A stretch of DNA of 9,748 nt from Hyphomicrobiaceae bacterium (GCA_028285025.1 JANQQH010000474.1:1-9748); one strand, 5' to 3'; positions 1 to 6,799 are shown, numbered from the stretch's first letter. Numbers and translations: made by a program. Notes: generated by a model from the letters alone, not told the origin.

Positions 1-807
1 GATACCGGACTTGACAAATATCCCAAAGGTCCAATTCGCAAAGAGCGTTTGAAAAAGAAAAACCTATCCAACTTCATAACAGTCATGATGTATCTAATGA
101 TATTATGGCTTTATGGCACCATTGCCCTGTTTGTAGGAATTGCAACGCTATTAGCTTACGGCACTTATGGGATGGGCGTATTCATGCTTGCTGGCTTTTC
201 CATGCTTTTCTTCACAATTGGTTATTTTGCTCTGTTTGAAAGATGGAGTTTAGGCTTTAAGAGCTTAAAACCTCAATTTTGCTCAATATATGATGACTAT
301 TACTGGAAGCATGAGAGATATTGGAAACTCATTGAAAATCCTTTGCACAGTCTTTTTGCCGGAACACCATTTAAAAATACAATCTCCAGGCTATTAGGCG
401 TCAAAATGGGGAAACAAGTTTTTGACGATGGCATGATCATAACCGAGAAAAGCCTTGTTGAAATTGGTGATTATTGCACGTTCAATAAAAGCGCAACCTT
501 ACAATCTCATTCTCTTGAGGAAGGTGTCTTTAAGTCAGATTACATCAAAATTGGAAACAACTGCTCATTTAGCATTGCATCCTTCATCCACTACGGCACG
601 AACATTAAAGACCACACGCATATAGATGCAGACAGTTTTGTAATGAAAGGATCCGTTTGTGAAGAGGGAAGCACCTGGAGAGGAAACCCGGCAAAAGCAA
701 TTCAATCGAGCAAAATATCAGAACATATTGACAACAGTAAAACTTTTGAAGCCATTGTTGAACAAGCAGATAATACAAATGAACCGTTCATTGAAGCCGC
801 AGAATAG
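1..807 (+). CDS. C-terminal part of a Pls/PosA-type nonribosomal peptide synthetase (partial, 5' end outside window)
   Basis: The frame is open from the first base (it begins DTGLDKYPKG), so this is the end of a longer protein; the TTG at 49 is only an internal codon. The visible 268 residues contain two long hydrophobic stretches (about residues 26-54 and 57-79), then a hexapeptide-repeat, left-handed beta-helix region (about 118-236) with turns such as VEIGDYCTFN and IKIGNNCSFS and a closing TWRGNPAK. Membrane helices plus a beta-helix at the C-terminus are characteristic of the Pls/PosA synthetases, the family of epsilon-poly-lysine synthetase, in which adenylation and carrier domains precede a membrane-embedded condensing region. 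The upstream adenylation and carrier domains are not visible, so the substrate cannot be read. The phosphopantetheinyl transferase gene starting 10 bp downstream strongly supports this call. A membrane-bound acetyltransferase of the hexapeptide class is the main alternative. The 3' end is AT-rich compared with the genes at 4000-6800. Confidence 0.8.
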   Translation, partial: DTGLDKYPKGPIRKERLKKKNLSNFITVMMYLMILWLYGTIALFVGIATLLAYGTYGMGVFMLAGFSMLFFTIGYFALFERWSLGFKSLKPQFCSIYDDYYWKHERYWKLIENPLHSLFAGTPFKNTISRLLGVKMGKQVFDDGMIITEKSLVEIGDYCTFNKSATLQSHSLEEGVFKSDYIKIGNNCSFSIASFIHYGTNIKDHTHIDADSFVMKGSVCEEGSTWRGNPAKAIQSSKISEHIDNSKTFEAIVEQADNTNEPFIEAAE

Positions 808-817
808 TGACTTCAAG

Positions 818-1546
818 ATGAGCGAGATAAAATCGAAACAAATTAAAATAGGCGGTGATGACCAATCCATTATATTCATTTACGACTGGCAAGATCTGCT
901 AGCCAAAAGGTCTCATGATCTTTTTTCTGGTATAGACAAGATAGAAATTTCAAGAGCCAGAAAAATCACTCACCTGAAAAGAAGGAAAGAATTCATTGTC
1001 GCAAGGAGATTAACCAGGCTCGCGCTTTCTACGGTTTACGCAAATCATTGCAACACCTTTTCTGCCTCAGATGGCAAGAGCGGATGTATGGCACCCGTAG
1101 ATTGGAAAATTCAAGAAACTTCGTTTGGAAAACCTGAGATAAAAAATAAAAACATCAAAAATATCAACTTTAACATAAGCCATTGCGATCAATATCTGGC
1201 CATCGCCATAACAAAAAAGGAAAAAATTGGCATTGATATCGAGCCGATAAAACAGACATTGGTGGACCCATTTCCATCTCAATTATTCTCACCCAATGAG
1301 GTATCGGAACTAAAGTCTTTAAAGACCAATGAGCAGCCCAAATTTTTTACCAAATTATGGACCTCCAAAGAAGCAATCGCAAAATGTATAGGTGTTGGGG
1401 GCGCTGTAGATTTTTCTAAAATTGAAATAAAAACTAAAAATAAAAGCCTCTATGGAACGCACATGCATGGTCAAAAAATAAAATTAATGCAGTTTTTAAT
1501 CAAAAAAGACAACAACAAGAGCTTTATGACTGTGGCGTTGCAATAG
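818..1546 (+). CDS. Sfp-type 4'-phosphopantetheinyl transferase
   Basis: This 242-residue protein should transfer the 4'-phosphopantetheine arm of coenzyme A to a serine of a carrier domain, most likely that of the synthetase just upstream, in the cytoplasm. The Sfp-family signatures are clear: FNISHC at 118-123, GIDIEPI at 138-144 with the Mg-binding D140 and E142, and LWTSKEAIAKCIGVG at 180-194 with catalytic K184 and E185; FGKPEI at 103-108 matches the usual xGKP motif. Length fits Sfp-type enzymes (about 220-250). I chose the ATG at 818, ten bases after the synthetase stop; in-frame starts at 779 and 659 would overlap the synthetase and add residues unlike the family. No clear Shine-Dalgarno precedes 818, which suggests translational coupling to the upstream gene. 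Codon use is strongly A-rich (AAA and ATA runs). No intrinsic terminator follows. Confidence 0.93.
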   Translation: MSEIKSKQIKIGGDDQSIIFIYDWQDLLAKRSHDLFSGIDKIEISRARKITHLKRRKEFIVARRLTRLALSTVYANHCNTFSASDGKSGCMAPVDWKIQETSFGKPEIKNKNIKNINFNISHCDQYLAIAITKKEKIGIDIEPIKQTLVDPFPSQLFSPNEVSELKSLKTNEQPKFFTKLWTSKEAIAKCIGVGGAVDFSKIEIKTKNKSLYGTHMHGQKIKLMQFLIKKDNNKSFMTVALQ

Positions 1547-1990
1547 TTTAATGGATTGTTTTCCCGTGCAAATTTTAACAAAAGATTATGTCCGACCAAA
1601 AAAGCAGTGGAAAACATTGGGCAATCACCATGATTCGGTAGGACTCACAGCCCAGTCATAGGCTAAAGTTGGCCTGTGAATTTGTGAAAATTTCGTGTAT
1701 ATGTATTTAAGTATTGTCTGATTCGGTTTTTCCAAGCTGATCTTTCTTAAAGATCTATCTAGCCAAAGACATTTCCAGTGCCGAGTTACCAGTAAAATTA
1801 ATGAGTAGTTTAGGTTAATGATCCTAGGATGTGGTGTCATTAACTATAGCTGTTCATATAACTGTGGTTTTTCATCCACGAATGTTATGCGAAACAAAAC
1901 AGCTGCTGCTTAAATCTTACTTTGTTTTGTATGTTCACAGTAAGATAAGATGTATGATTTAGACATGAATTTAGGGGCGAAGTATCAGGG
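1547..1990. other. 444-bp intergenic region with several inverted repeats
   Basis: I see no convincing gene here; a 71-codon minus-strand frame (1625-1840) has no recognisable protein character. Structures visible by eye: TCACAG/CTGTGA arms at 1645-1650 and 1674-1679; a 7-bp stem with 3-nt loop at 1739-1755 (GATCTTT-CTT-AAAGATC); 8-bp arms GTTAATGA/TCATTAAC at 1814-1821 and 1837-1844 enclosing most of a 10-bp palindrome at 1821-1830; ATAAC..GTGG/CCAC..GTTAT at 1858-1888; ACAAAACA/TGTTTTGT at 1894-1901 and 1923-1930; and ATCTTAC/GTAAGAT at 1914-1920 and 1940-1946. The last two lie just upstream of the porin gene and could be operators. No strong sigma-70 promoter is evident; TAAGAT at 1946-1951 is a weak -10 candidate. 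Confidence 0.5.
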
Positions 1991-3151
1991 ATGACTTATA
2001 AACATTTAACATGCAAGTTTTTGACGTTGCTAGCGATCGTTGCGATCAGCGCAATGCCGACAGCCCTGCGGGCGAACGAAATCAAAGATGCAGATGATGA
2101 CGAATCACCTGTACCCGGTGTTGAGGCAAGATTGCTCATTGAATACCAAAGTGATCATGCGGTAAGCGGTGATAATGGTATTGATGGTAGCCAAACCTAT
2201 TCCACGCACGAACTTGATGCCGCCATTCACTTCTCAAATTTATTATCGTTATATGGAACATTGAGTTATCAGCCAGTTAGAGGTTTTTTAAAAGATTTTG
2301 ACGAGCAACTCCTAAATGATGACCAATTCGGCGAAGATCAGGGCATAGAACTTGAGGAATTGTTCTTGGAATTGGAATTGCAAAATGTCGCAATTTTTGG
2401 TGGTAAATTCACAGCTAATTTTGGTAAAGCCTGGGATGACGCTCCTGGTGTTTACGGAACAGATTTCGCAGAGGATTATGAAATTATAGAAAGTCTTGGT
2501 TTCGGGGCAGAGGTAGAATTTGAAAATACAGGTATTGGCGATTTGACGTTTGGCTTCGCCGCCTTCAAGCTTGATACAACTGTTTTAAGCCGCGCCCTTC
2601 TGCAGAGCACAGAGCCTAATCAGCGTGCTGATGGCGGCGCTGGTAACACAGAAGGTATAGACAACTATGTTATTTCTTTTGATGCCGAAAATATTATTCA
2701 AAATAACATCTTAAATGCACATGCTGCTTACATGAGACGTAATCAAGGCATTGGTCATGATGATTATGATGATGAAGAAGCGTTTGTAATCACTCTTTAC
2801 GGTGCACGTGAGTTTTATGGCTTAAACGTAGAATGGATTGGCGAAGCAGCCTTCTTTGACAACTTTAATGCTACAGAAGACGATATAAACTACTACACTG
2901 TTGGTTTCGACTTTGAATACCTTGAACGCTATAGATTTGCAATCTCTTACACACACCGCGATATTGATAATCCATGGGATGGATCCTATGAAGATCGCCT
3001 TTTCCAAACATCTGTAGGTGTTGAAGTTTACGATGATTGGAATGTGGATTTAGGCTACCGTCACACACAAACAACCGAAAATAAAGACGATGCTCATTTC
3101 ATAGGTGTTTTGATATCAAAAGAGTTTGAATTCAGACAAGCTGCAAATTAA
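1991..3151 (+). CDS. Outer-membrane beta-barrel porin-like protein (LbtU-like)
   Basis: A 386-residue protein with a Sec signal peptide (hydrophobic core LTLLAIVAISAM, likely cleavage after ALRA at residue 28) and a highly acidic N-terminal linker (residues 29-41). The remainder alternates hydrophobic and polar residues in short strands typical of an outer-membrane barrel. The segment GGKFTANFGKAWDDAPGVYG (137-156), followed by TDFAEDYE, resembles what I recall of LbtU-type siderophore or general porins, where a glycine-rich strand and an Asp-rich turn are conserved. The last strand (about 366-380) is followed by a short polar tail RQAAN, so it lacks the usual terminal Phe. It probably passes a small solute or ion across the outer membrane; the substrate cannot be read. 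A purine-rich AGGGGCGA lies about 12 bases before the ATG. It is a single-gene unit closed by the terminator at 3180-3226. The many Asp/Glu residues in putative loops are notable and could bind cations. Confidence 0.75.
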   Translation: MTYKHLTCKFLTLLAIVAISAMPTALRANEIKDADDDESPVPGVEARLLIEYQSDHAVSGDNGIDGSQTYSTHELDAAIHFSNLLSLYGTLSYQPVRGFLKDFDEQLLNDDQFGEDQGIELEELFLELELQNVAIFGGKFTANFGKAWDDAPGVYGTDFAEDYEIIESLGFGAEVEFENTGIGDLTFGFAAFKLDTTVLSRALLQSTEPNQRADGGAGNTEGIDNYVISFDAENIIQNNILNAHAAYMRRNQGIGHDDYDDEEAFVITLYGAREFYGLNVEWIGEAAFFDNFNATEDDINYYTVGFDFEYLERYRFAISYTHRDIDNPWDGSYEDRLFQTSVGVEVYDDWNVDLGYRHTQTTENKDDAHFIGVLISKEFEFRQAAN

Positions 3152-3179
3152 GTTTTATTCGAACCAAAAAAGTTGCGAT

Positions 3180-3226
3180 AAGAGCCCGCGCCCCCTCAAT
3201 TTTAACAAGGTGGCGCGGGCTCTTTT
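3180..3226 (+). terminator. Rho-independent terminator of the porin gene
   Basis: A perfect 13-bp GC-rich stem (AAGAGCCCGCGCC at 3180-3192 with GGCGCGGGCTCTT at 3212-3224), a 19-nt loop and a short T-run overlapping the stem end (3223-3226), 29 bp after the porin stop codon. The minus strand lacks an adjacent T-run, so it works mainly in the plus direction. Confidence 0.92.
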
Positions 3227-3324
3227 CATTTGTGACGGCCTCATTTTTCCTTTGGTTTAAATTAAATGAGTTAGTTCATTAAGAGTCTAAAATCCAAGAC
3301 TTCTTCCATAAGGGCATCTTTAAG

Positions 3325-3360
3325 AATAAAAATAGCAGAAGGGATTTCTCGCCTCCTGCT
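3325..3360 (-). terminator. Probable Rho-independent terminator of the secreted repeat-protein gene
   Basis: Read on the minus strand, AGCAGGAGG (3360-3352) pairs with CCTTCTGCT (3342-3334) through nine pairs including one G-U, with a 9-nt loop, followed by ATTTTTATT. It lies about 30 bp beyond the stop codon at 3389. Confidence 0.8.
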
Positions 3361-3388
3361 CAATTGTTTTAGCTTATGCTCTATTCTC

Positions 3389-3916
3389 TTAGTGACAAGG
3401 CTTTGCTCTTGCCTCACAGCGCCAGGTGCCATTGTCATGCTTTTTGCATTTGTATGACTTGTTTTTGGCCGTTTTCCAGAAGCTAAACTTTATACCATGG
3501 GTGATGCTAACTTGTTTTTCCCAACGGCCCTTGGCTGAACTTTTGGCTTTTGCCTTTTTGTAATACCACATGCCGTGTTTTTTCAACAAAGGTTTGCAGG
3601 TCGTGATGTTGGCGCATGGTTTAGCAATTGCCGTACAGCGCCACGTGCCATTGTCGTGTTTTTTACATTTGTAAGACTTGCTCTTGGCATTATTCCAAAA
3701 GCTGAATTTTATACCATGGTTTATGCTAGCCTGTTTTTCCCAGCGGCCTTTGGCTGAGGATTTAGCCTTTTCCTTATCGTAATACCACATACCGTGCTTT
3801 TCTAGCTTAGGTTTGCACTGCGTGGCGGCCAAAGCGCTGCCGGTGTTAAGAGCAAGGCCTATAAGTGTTAAAATTAGGAGTTTAAAGAAAGGAGCAAAGA
3901 TTGAGTTTGAACGCAT
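3389..3916 (-). CDS. Secreted Lys/Cys/Trp-rich protein of two tandem 68-residue repeats, function unknown
   Basis: The 175-residue protein begins with a signal peptide (MRSNSIFAPFFKLLILTLIG, cleavage likely after SALA or SALAA at 30-31). I chose the ATG at 3916 because the signal peptide starts there and AAGGA lies 12 bases upstream; the frame continues to 4075 but would give an implausible leader and overlap the divergent gene. The mature part is two copies of one unit (residues 34-101 and 107-174), 57 of 68 residues identical. Each has four Cys with the same spacing (C-x49-C-x9-C-x6-C) and motifs KHGMWYY, GRWEKQ, HGIKFSFW, YKCKKHDNGTWRC and AKPC. Eight conserved Cys suggest disulfides within each unit outside the cytoplasm, and the many Lys give a strong positive charge. 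The W..C...A.PC ending resembles a short domain I have seen in alphaproteobacterial secreted hypotheticals, none with known function. Adhesion, polyanion binding or a toxic role are all possible. Confidence 0.88.
   Translation of the reverse strand: MRSNSIFAPFFKLLILTLIGLALNTGSALAATQCKPKLEKHGMWYYDKEKAKSSAKGRWEKQASINHGIKFSFWNNAKSKSYKCKKHDNGTWRCTAIAKPCANITTCKPLLKKHGMWYYKKAKAKSSAKGRWEKQVSITHGIKFSFWKTAKNKSYKCKKHDNGTWRCEARAKPCH
3395..3817 (-). repeat. Tandem duplication inside the secreted protein gene
   Basis: Two 204-bp units, 3614-3817 and 3395-3598, offset by 219 bp, encode the two 68-residue modules. Eleven of 68 residues differ between them, so the duplication is either fairly recent or held similar by selection. 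Confidence 0.9.
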
Positions 3917-4040
3917 GATATAATAAGTTCCTTTATATGATTTGACGTTTGCATCTGCGATGCTGGTGAGTATTTGTCGCGAAGGCGAAAAAGATGGTTC
4001 AATCTTTTTGTAAAATTTAATTTGTTGGTGATTTTGCCTG

Positions 4041-4928
4041 ATGAAATATGCTGCCATTGAATTTTTAACCACCAAAGAGCTGGCTGAATTACTGCGTATT
4101 AAAGAGCGCCGGGTTTATGACTTGGCGGCCTCTGGTGAAGTCCCATGCAGCCGAGCGACAGGCAAATTATTATTTCCGCGCAAAGCAATAGACCAATGGT
4201 TGGTGGAAAACGGCTCTGGCTTTTCAGCCCTGCGGCGCAAAGAACGGCCTGGCGTGGTGGTTGGCAGTCATGATCCCTTGTTGGACTGGGCGTTAAGAGA
4301 ATCGAGCTCAGGGTTAGCCTGCTTGTTTGACAGCAGCGCCGACGGGTTGGGGCGGTTTAAAGAAGGCGAAGCCCTGGTAAGCGGTCTTCACCTATATGAT
4401 CCCAAATTCAAACAATGGAATGTGCCGATAGTGATGGAGGAGCTTGATTTTCGCCGCGCCGTTCTCGTGGAGTGGGCCTGGCGCGAGCGCGGTTTTGTTG
4501 TCGCCAAAGGCAACCCAAAAGACATTAAAAACTGGGCTGACTTGAAAGGGGCAACCATTGCTGGGCGACAAAAGGGGGCAGGCACCACCGTGTTGTTTGA
4601 GCAATTGGCAACACAAGAAGGGTTGGATTTGGCAAAGCTAAAATTTACCCAAGCACAGCGCTCAGAAATGGATGGGGTGTTAGCGGTGGCTGAAGGCAAA
4701 GCAGATATGGCGTTTGGTTTGGCCTGCTTTGCCAAGCAATATAACTTAGACTTTGTGCCCGTGATCAAAGAGCGGTTTGATTTGCTGGTTTGCCGCAAGG
4801 GCTGGTTTGATGGTCCGTTTCAAGCTCTAATGGAGTTCACCAATGAGGCAGCGTTTAAGGAGCGAGCAAGCGAACTTGGTGGCTATGATGTTTCTGACCA
4901 ATGGCTGGTACGCTATAATGGGGAGTAG
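4041..4928 (+). CDS. One-component regulator: excisionase-type HTH fused to a molybdate-binding-like PBP domain
   Basis: A 295-residue cytoplasmic DNA-binding protein. Residues 8-54 are a MerR/excisionase-like winged helix (FLTTKELAELLRIKERRVYD, then GKLLFPRKAIDQWL). Residues about 70-290 form a PBP-like domain (the PF12727 type), with GNPKDIKNWADLKG, RQKGAGTTVLFEQL (the GSGT-like ligand loop), ADMAFGLACFAKQYNLDFVP and ERFDLLV in the expected order. Family members often sit beside molybdate or tungstate ABC transporter genes and are thought to sense the oxyanion and switch the HTH; here no transporter or molybdoenzyme lies within 4 kb on either side, so the ligand is inferred from the family only. 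The ATG at 4041 follows GGTGA (4027-4031) by nine bases. It is divergent from the secreted repeat-protein gene, 124 bp apart, and may control it. I see no truncation. Confidence 0.88.
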   Translation: MKYAAIEFLTTKELAELLRIKERRVYDLAASGEVPCSRATGKLLFPRKAIDQWLVENGSGFSALRRKERPGVVVGSHDPLLDWALRESSSGLACLFDSSADGLGRFKEGEALVSGLHLYDPKFKQWNVPIVMEELDFRRAVLVEWAWRERGFVVAKGNPKDIKNWADLKGATIAGRQKGAGTTVLFEQLATQEGLDLAKLKFTQAQRSEMDGVLAVAEGKADMAFGLACFAKQYNLDFVPVIKERFDLLVCRKGWFDGPFQALMEFTNEAAFKERASELGGYDVSDQWLVRYNGE

Positions 4929-5004
4929 GTTCAGCTTCACTCCAAAGCTATCATTAGTAAGGCCCCTTTCGAAATGAAGCTCAGTGCCATCATAAGGAAA
5001 ACTG

Positions 5005-5448
5005 CTATGAAATAGAAACGGCTATGCCATCACCGCGTTTAGTGGCCTCTTTAAGTATGTCTAAGAAAACCGTTAGATACTGCTCAATATATTTTACTGA
5101 TGAGCCGTCCCAACCAGGACCACCGTAAATATTTAATGCATTAAACTCTTTAGGTTGGTAGCTTGATATAAGTTTTGAGACAAACTTTTCACTTAACTTT
5201 CTTTTCAAATCTGAAATATCATCTGGTGAATGAACTTCAAATAGTTCATCAATGCCTTTAACCTGACTTCCAGTGAGAAGAAAATTCAAACTAGGATCAC
5301 CTGTAATTAAATAGTGAATTGCATGCCATGCTTTATCCAGATTGACGCTTTCTGCATCTGACTGCAATTGAAAATTTTCAAGGTTGCCTTCTGTTGCAGA
5401 ATTATACGCGGCTTGGCTGATTAAGTATACGTTGGCCGTCATACTCAT
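5005..5448 (-). CDS. DUF1877 (YfbM-like) family protein
   Basis: This 147-residue protein has the DUF1877 landmarks: an MSMT start followed by a short N-terminal strand-helix, LDKAWHAIHYLITGD at 37-51, a middle segment with ISDLKRKLSEKF, the Y-GGPGWD region near 109-115, and a C-terminal helix with LKEATKRGDGIAVSIS. Length is close to the usual 150-170. The family is widespread, small and soluble, and its biochemical role is not established; no signal peptide or membrane segment is seen. GGGAAG lies about nine bases before the ATG. The gene stands alone: it converges with the HTH-PBP regulator ending at 4928 and has 213 bp free upstream. Confidence 0.85.
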   Translation of the reverse strand: MSMTANVYLISQAAYNSATEGNLENFQLQSDAESVNLDKAWHAIHYLITGDPSLNFLLTGSQVKGIDELFEVHSPDDISDLKRKLSEKFVSKLISSYQPKEFNALNIYGGPGWDGSSVKYIEQYLTVFLDILKEATKRGDGIAVSIS

Positions 5449-5524
5449 GTGTCACATCTTCCCATAAATTTTATTTTAGAACTCTAAATAACATAAAATT
5501 GTGGTATCTACGATAATTCTAGTT

Positions 5525-5549
5525 GGAATATTAATTCTTATTAAATTCC
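5525..5549. promoter_or_regulatory. AT-rich dyad upstream of the DUF1877 gene
   Basis: GGAAT-(A)-TTAAT at 5525-5535 pairs with ATTAA-ATTCC at 5540-5549: ten pairs with one bulged base and a 4-nt loop, 77 bp upstream of the DUF1877 start. It could be an operator or a leader hairpin. No clear promoter hexamers were found beside it, so the role is open. Confidence 0.35.
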
Positions 5550-5661
5550 GCTCCGGGGCAAAAGCACACTTACCCAAATTATGTCGTTTACCTATTCTAA
5601 ACAAGCCTCTGGGGAACATTTAATCTTGAAATACTCATCAGTAAAAAAAGGACAAAAAGAT

Positions 5662-6297
5662 TTAACGCCTGGCTTTTGCCCATTTACCAAACTCAGCCCA
5701 AAACCGAAGACCAAATATGACCTTCAAACTAGCAATCAGAACCAGCCCACATAAAATGGCTTTAGATATCGGCTCCATGGTCCCCTCAATAAGCACAGCA
5801 TGCACAACAGTTCCGATAACAATCACAATCGCAAAAAGGCTATGAACCATACTCCAATTGCGCGGTCGCAGGTGCAACCGCCGCCGAAACGCTGCCAACA
5901 GGGCGCTGACAAACAAGGTCCACATGGCAATCACACCCCAGTTTGAAAACGGCGTTGGAGAATTAAACAGCAACACATCAATAACATCCGGCGGGTTAGA
6001 AATCCAAAGCCCCACCACATGCACCACCACTGCCGTAACGAGCAGTGCCCCAATCCAGCGATGAATACACCGCGCCGTCAAAACAGACAGCCCAGACACA
6101 TACCCACCAATGAGCAAAGGTTGCAAAAGCAAAAGCCCCAGAGTGATCACACCAGCAAAGCAAGCGGTGATATAAACAGGATCGCGCCAGGCCAACAACG
6201 GACTTGTTGCTGCAAAGGAAAACGGCACAATAATAACAATCGCCAAAACGACCCAAACAAGGGCTTTGCGCCAGCCACCTTGCTCTTTTGTGATCAT
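5662..6297 (-). CDS. Ferric-reductase-like di-haem b membrane protein (six TM helices)
   Basis: A 211-residue integral membrane protein with six hydrophobic helices (about 13-33, 41-63, 78-99, 119-137, 148-170, 178-196). Helix 3 carries H79 and H93 and helix 5 carries H152 and H166; both pairs are H-x13-H, the arrangement expected for two b haems stacked across the membrane in the ferric-reductase/MsrQ-like superfamily. No FAD or NAD domain is attached, so electrons would have to come from a quinol or another protein. I chose the ATG at 6297, four bases after the stop of the upstream gene; the frame runs open to 6399 but that extension is read from inside the upstream gene. The C-terminus is basic (KWAKARR), likely cytoplasmic. 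Its partner is probably the Tat-exported protein encoded just upstream. Cytochrome b561-like proteins are the main alternative. Confidence 0.85.
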   Translation of the reverse strand: MITKEQGGWRKALVWVVLAIVIIVPFSFAATSPLLAWRDPVYITACFAGVITLGLLLLQPLLIGGYVSGLSVLTARCIHRWIGALLVTAVVVHVVGLWISNPPDVIDVLLFNSPTPFSNWGVIAMWTLFVSALLAAFRRRLHLRPRNWSMVHSLFAIVIVIGTVVHAVLIEGTMEPISKAILCGLVLIASLKVIFGLRFWAEFGKWAKARR

Positions 6298-6301
6298 TTG
6301 G

Positions 6302-6799
6302 TTAAACGGGTTTGAGAACAAAATGTGCCTCAAGGCTGGTGTCTTTTGAGCTAGGCATAATAGGGCGCAAAAAGACGGTTTCATAATCGCCGCTATCATA
6401 GGCTAAGTGACCGTGGGGCTGGCCAAAAGCTGGCACGATCTGTGGCATCTCTAAACGAAATTCACCATTTTCATTTGTCAGAGTTGCGCCATGACTTTGC
6501 GGGTCGCTCTCATAACCTTCTGTCGTATGCGCCCAGATCTGGATGCGTTGCCCGGCAAGCGGGGCCCCATCACCGGCCCGGCGCACAGTCCCGCTCATCC
6601 AAAACCCGCCGCCGCCAATCTTATCCACAATGGGGGCGCCTGGTTGATAGTTGTTTGAGCCACCGCGCATCGAAGGGGTGGGGGCAAATTCTTTGGCATG
6701 GGCCGGCAACAGCGCGCTGGAAACTCCGGTTACTCCACTAGCAATCACAGCGCTGCCAGCGGCGATAAAACGACGGCGATTTAGGTAGAGGTTTCTCAT
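6302..6799 (-). CDS. Tat-exported small protein with an intradiol-dioxygenase-like beta-sandwich fold
   Basis: A 165-residue protein with a twin-arginine signal (NRRRFIAAGSA at 7-17, cleavage likely after AHA at 35), so it is probably folded with a cofactor before export. The mature domain reads like the core of intradiol ring-cleavage dioxygenases: GGFWMSGTV, GAPLAGQRIQIWAHTTEGY (the usual P-x-A-x-V-x-IW-x-A-x-x-G-x-Y), NGEFRL and QPHGHLAY in place of RPAHIHF. Tyr96 and the His pair H129/H131 could be three iron ligands, but the place of the second ligand tyrosine is occupied by Phe (PAFG, F125) and the loop is shorter than in protocatechuate dioxygenase. Length, about 130 mature residues, is below the usual 200. 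It may therefore bind metal differently or serve as an electron-transfer partner of the di-haem protein just downstream. A GGAG lies eight bases before the ATG. Confidence 0.75.
   Translation of the reverse strand: MRNLYLNRRRFIAAGSAVIASGVTGVSSALLPAHAKEFAPTPSMRGGSNNYQPGAPIVDKIGGGGFWMSGTVRRAGDGAPLAGQRIQIWAHTTEGYESDPQSHGATLTNENGEFRLEMPQIVPAFGQPHGHLAYDSGDYETVFLRPIMPSSKDTSLEAHFVLKPV

Noticed and set aside
659..817. A longer transferase start at 659 or 779
   Set aside because: These would overlap the synthetase coding sequence and add residues unlike Sfp-type N-termini; 818 follows its stop directly.
1625..1840. A 71-codon minus-strand open frame in the gap
   Set aside because: No ribosome binding site, no recognisable domain, and it crosses several inverted repeats.
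1814..1844. A Fur box upstream of the porin
   Set aside because: The repeat contains AATGAT-like pieces but does not match the GATAATGAT-type consensus with its spacing.
4388..4798. A 136-codon minus-strand open frame
   Set aside because: It is antisense to the HTH-PBP regulator, whose domains are clear; the antisense product has no protein-like features.
6442..6741. A 99-codon plus-strand open frame
   Set aside because: Antisense to the Tat-exported protein; composition (many Arg, His and Ser) is that of a shadow frame.
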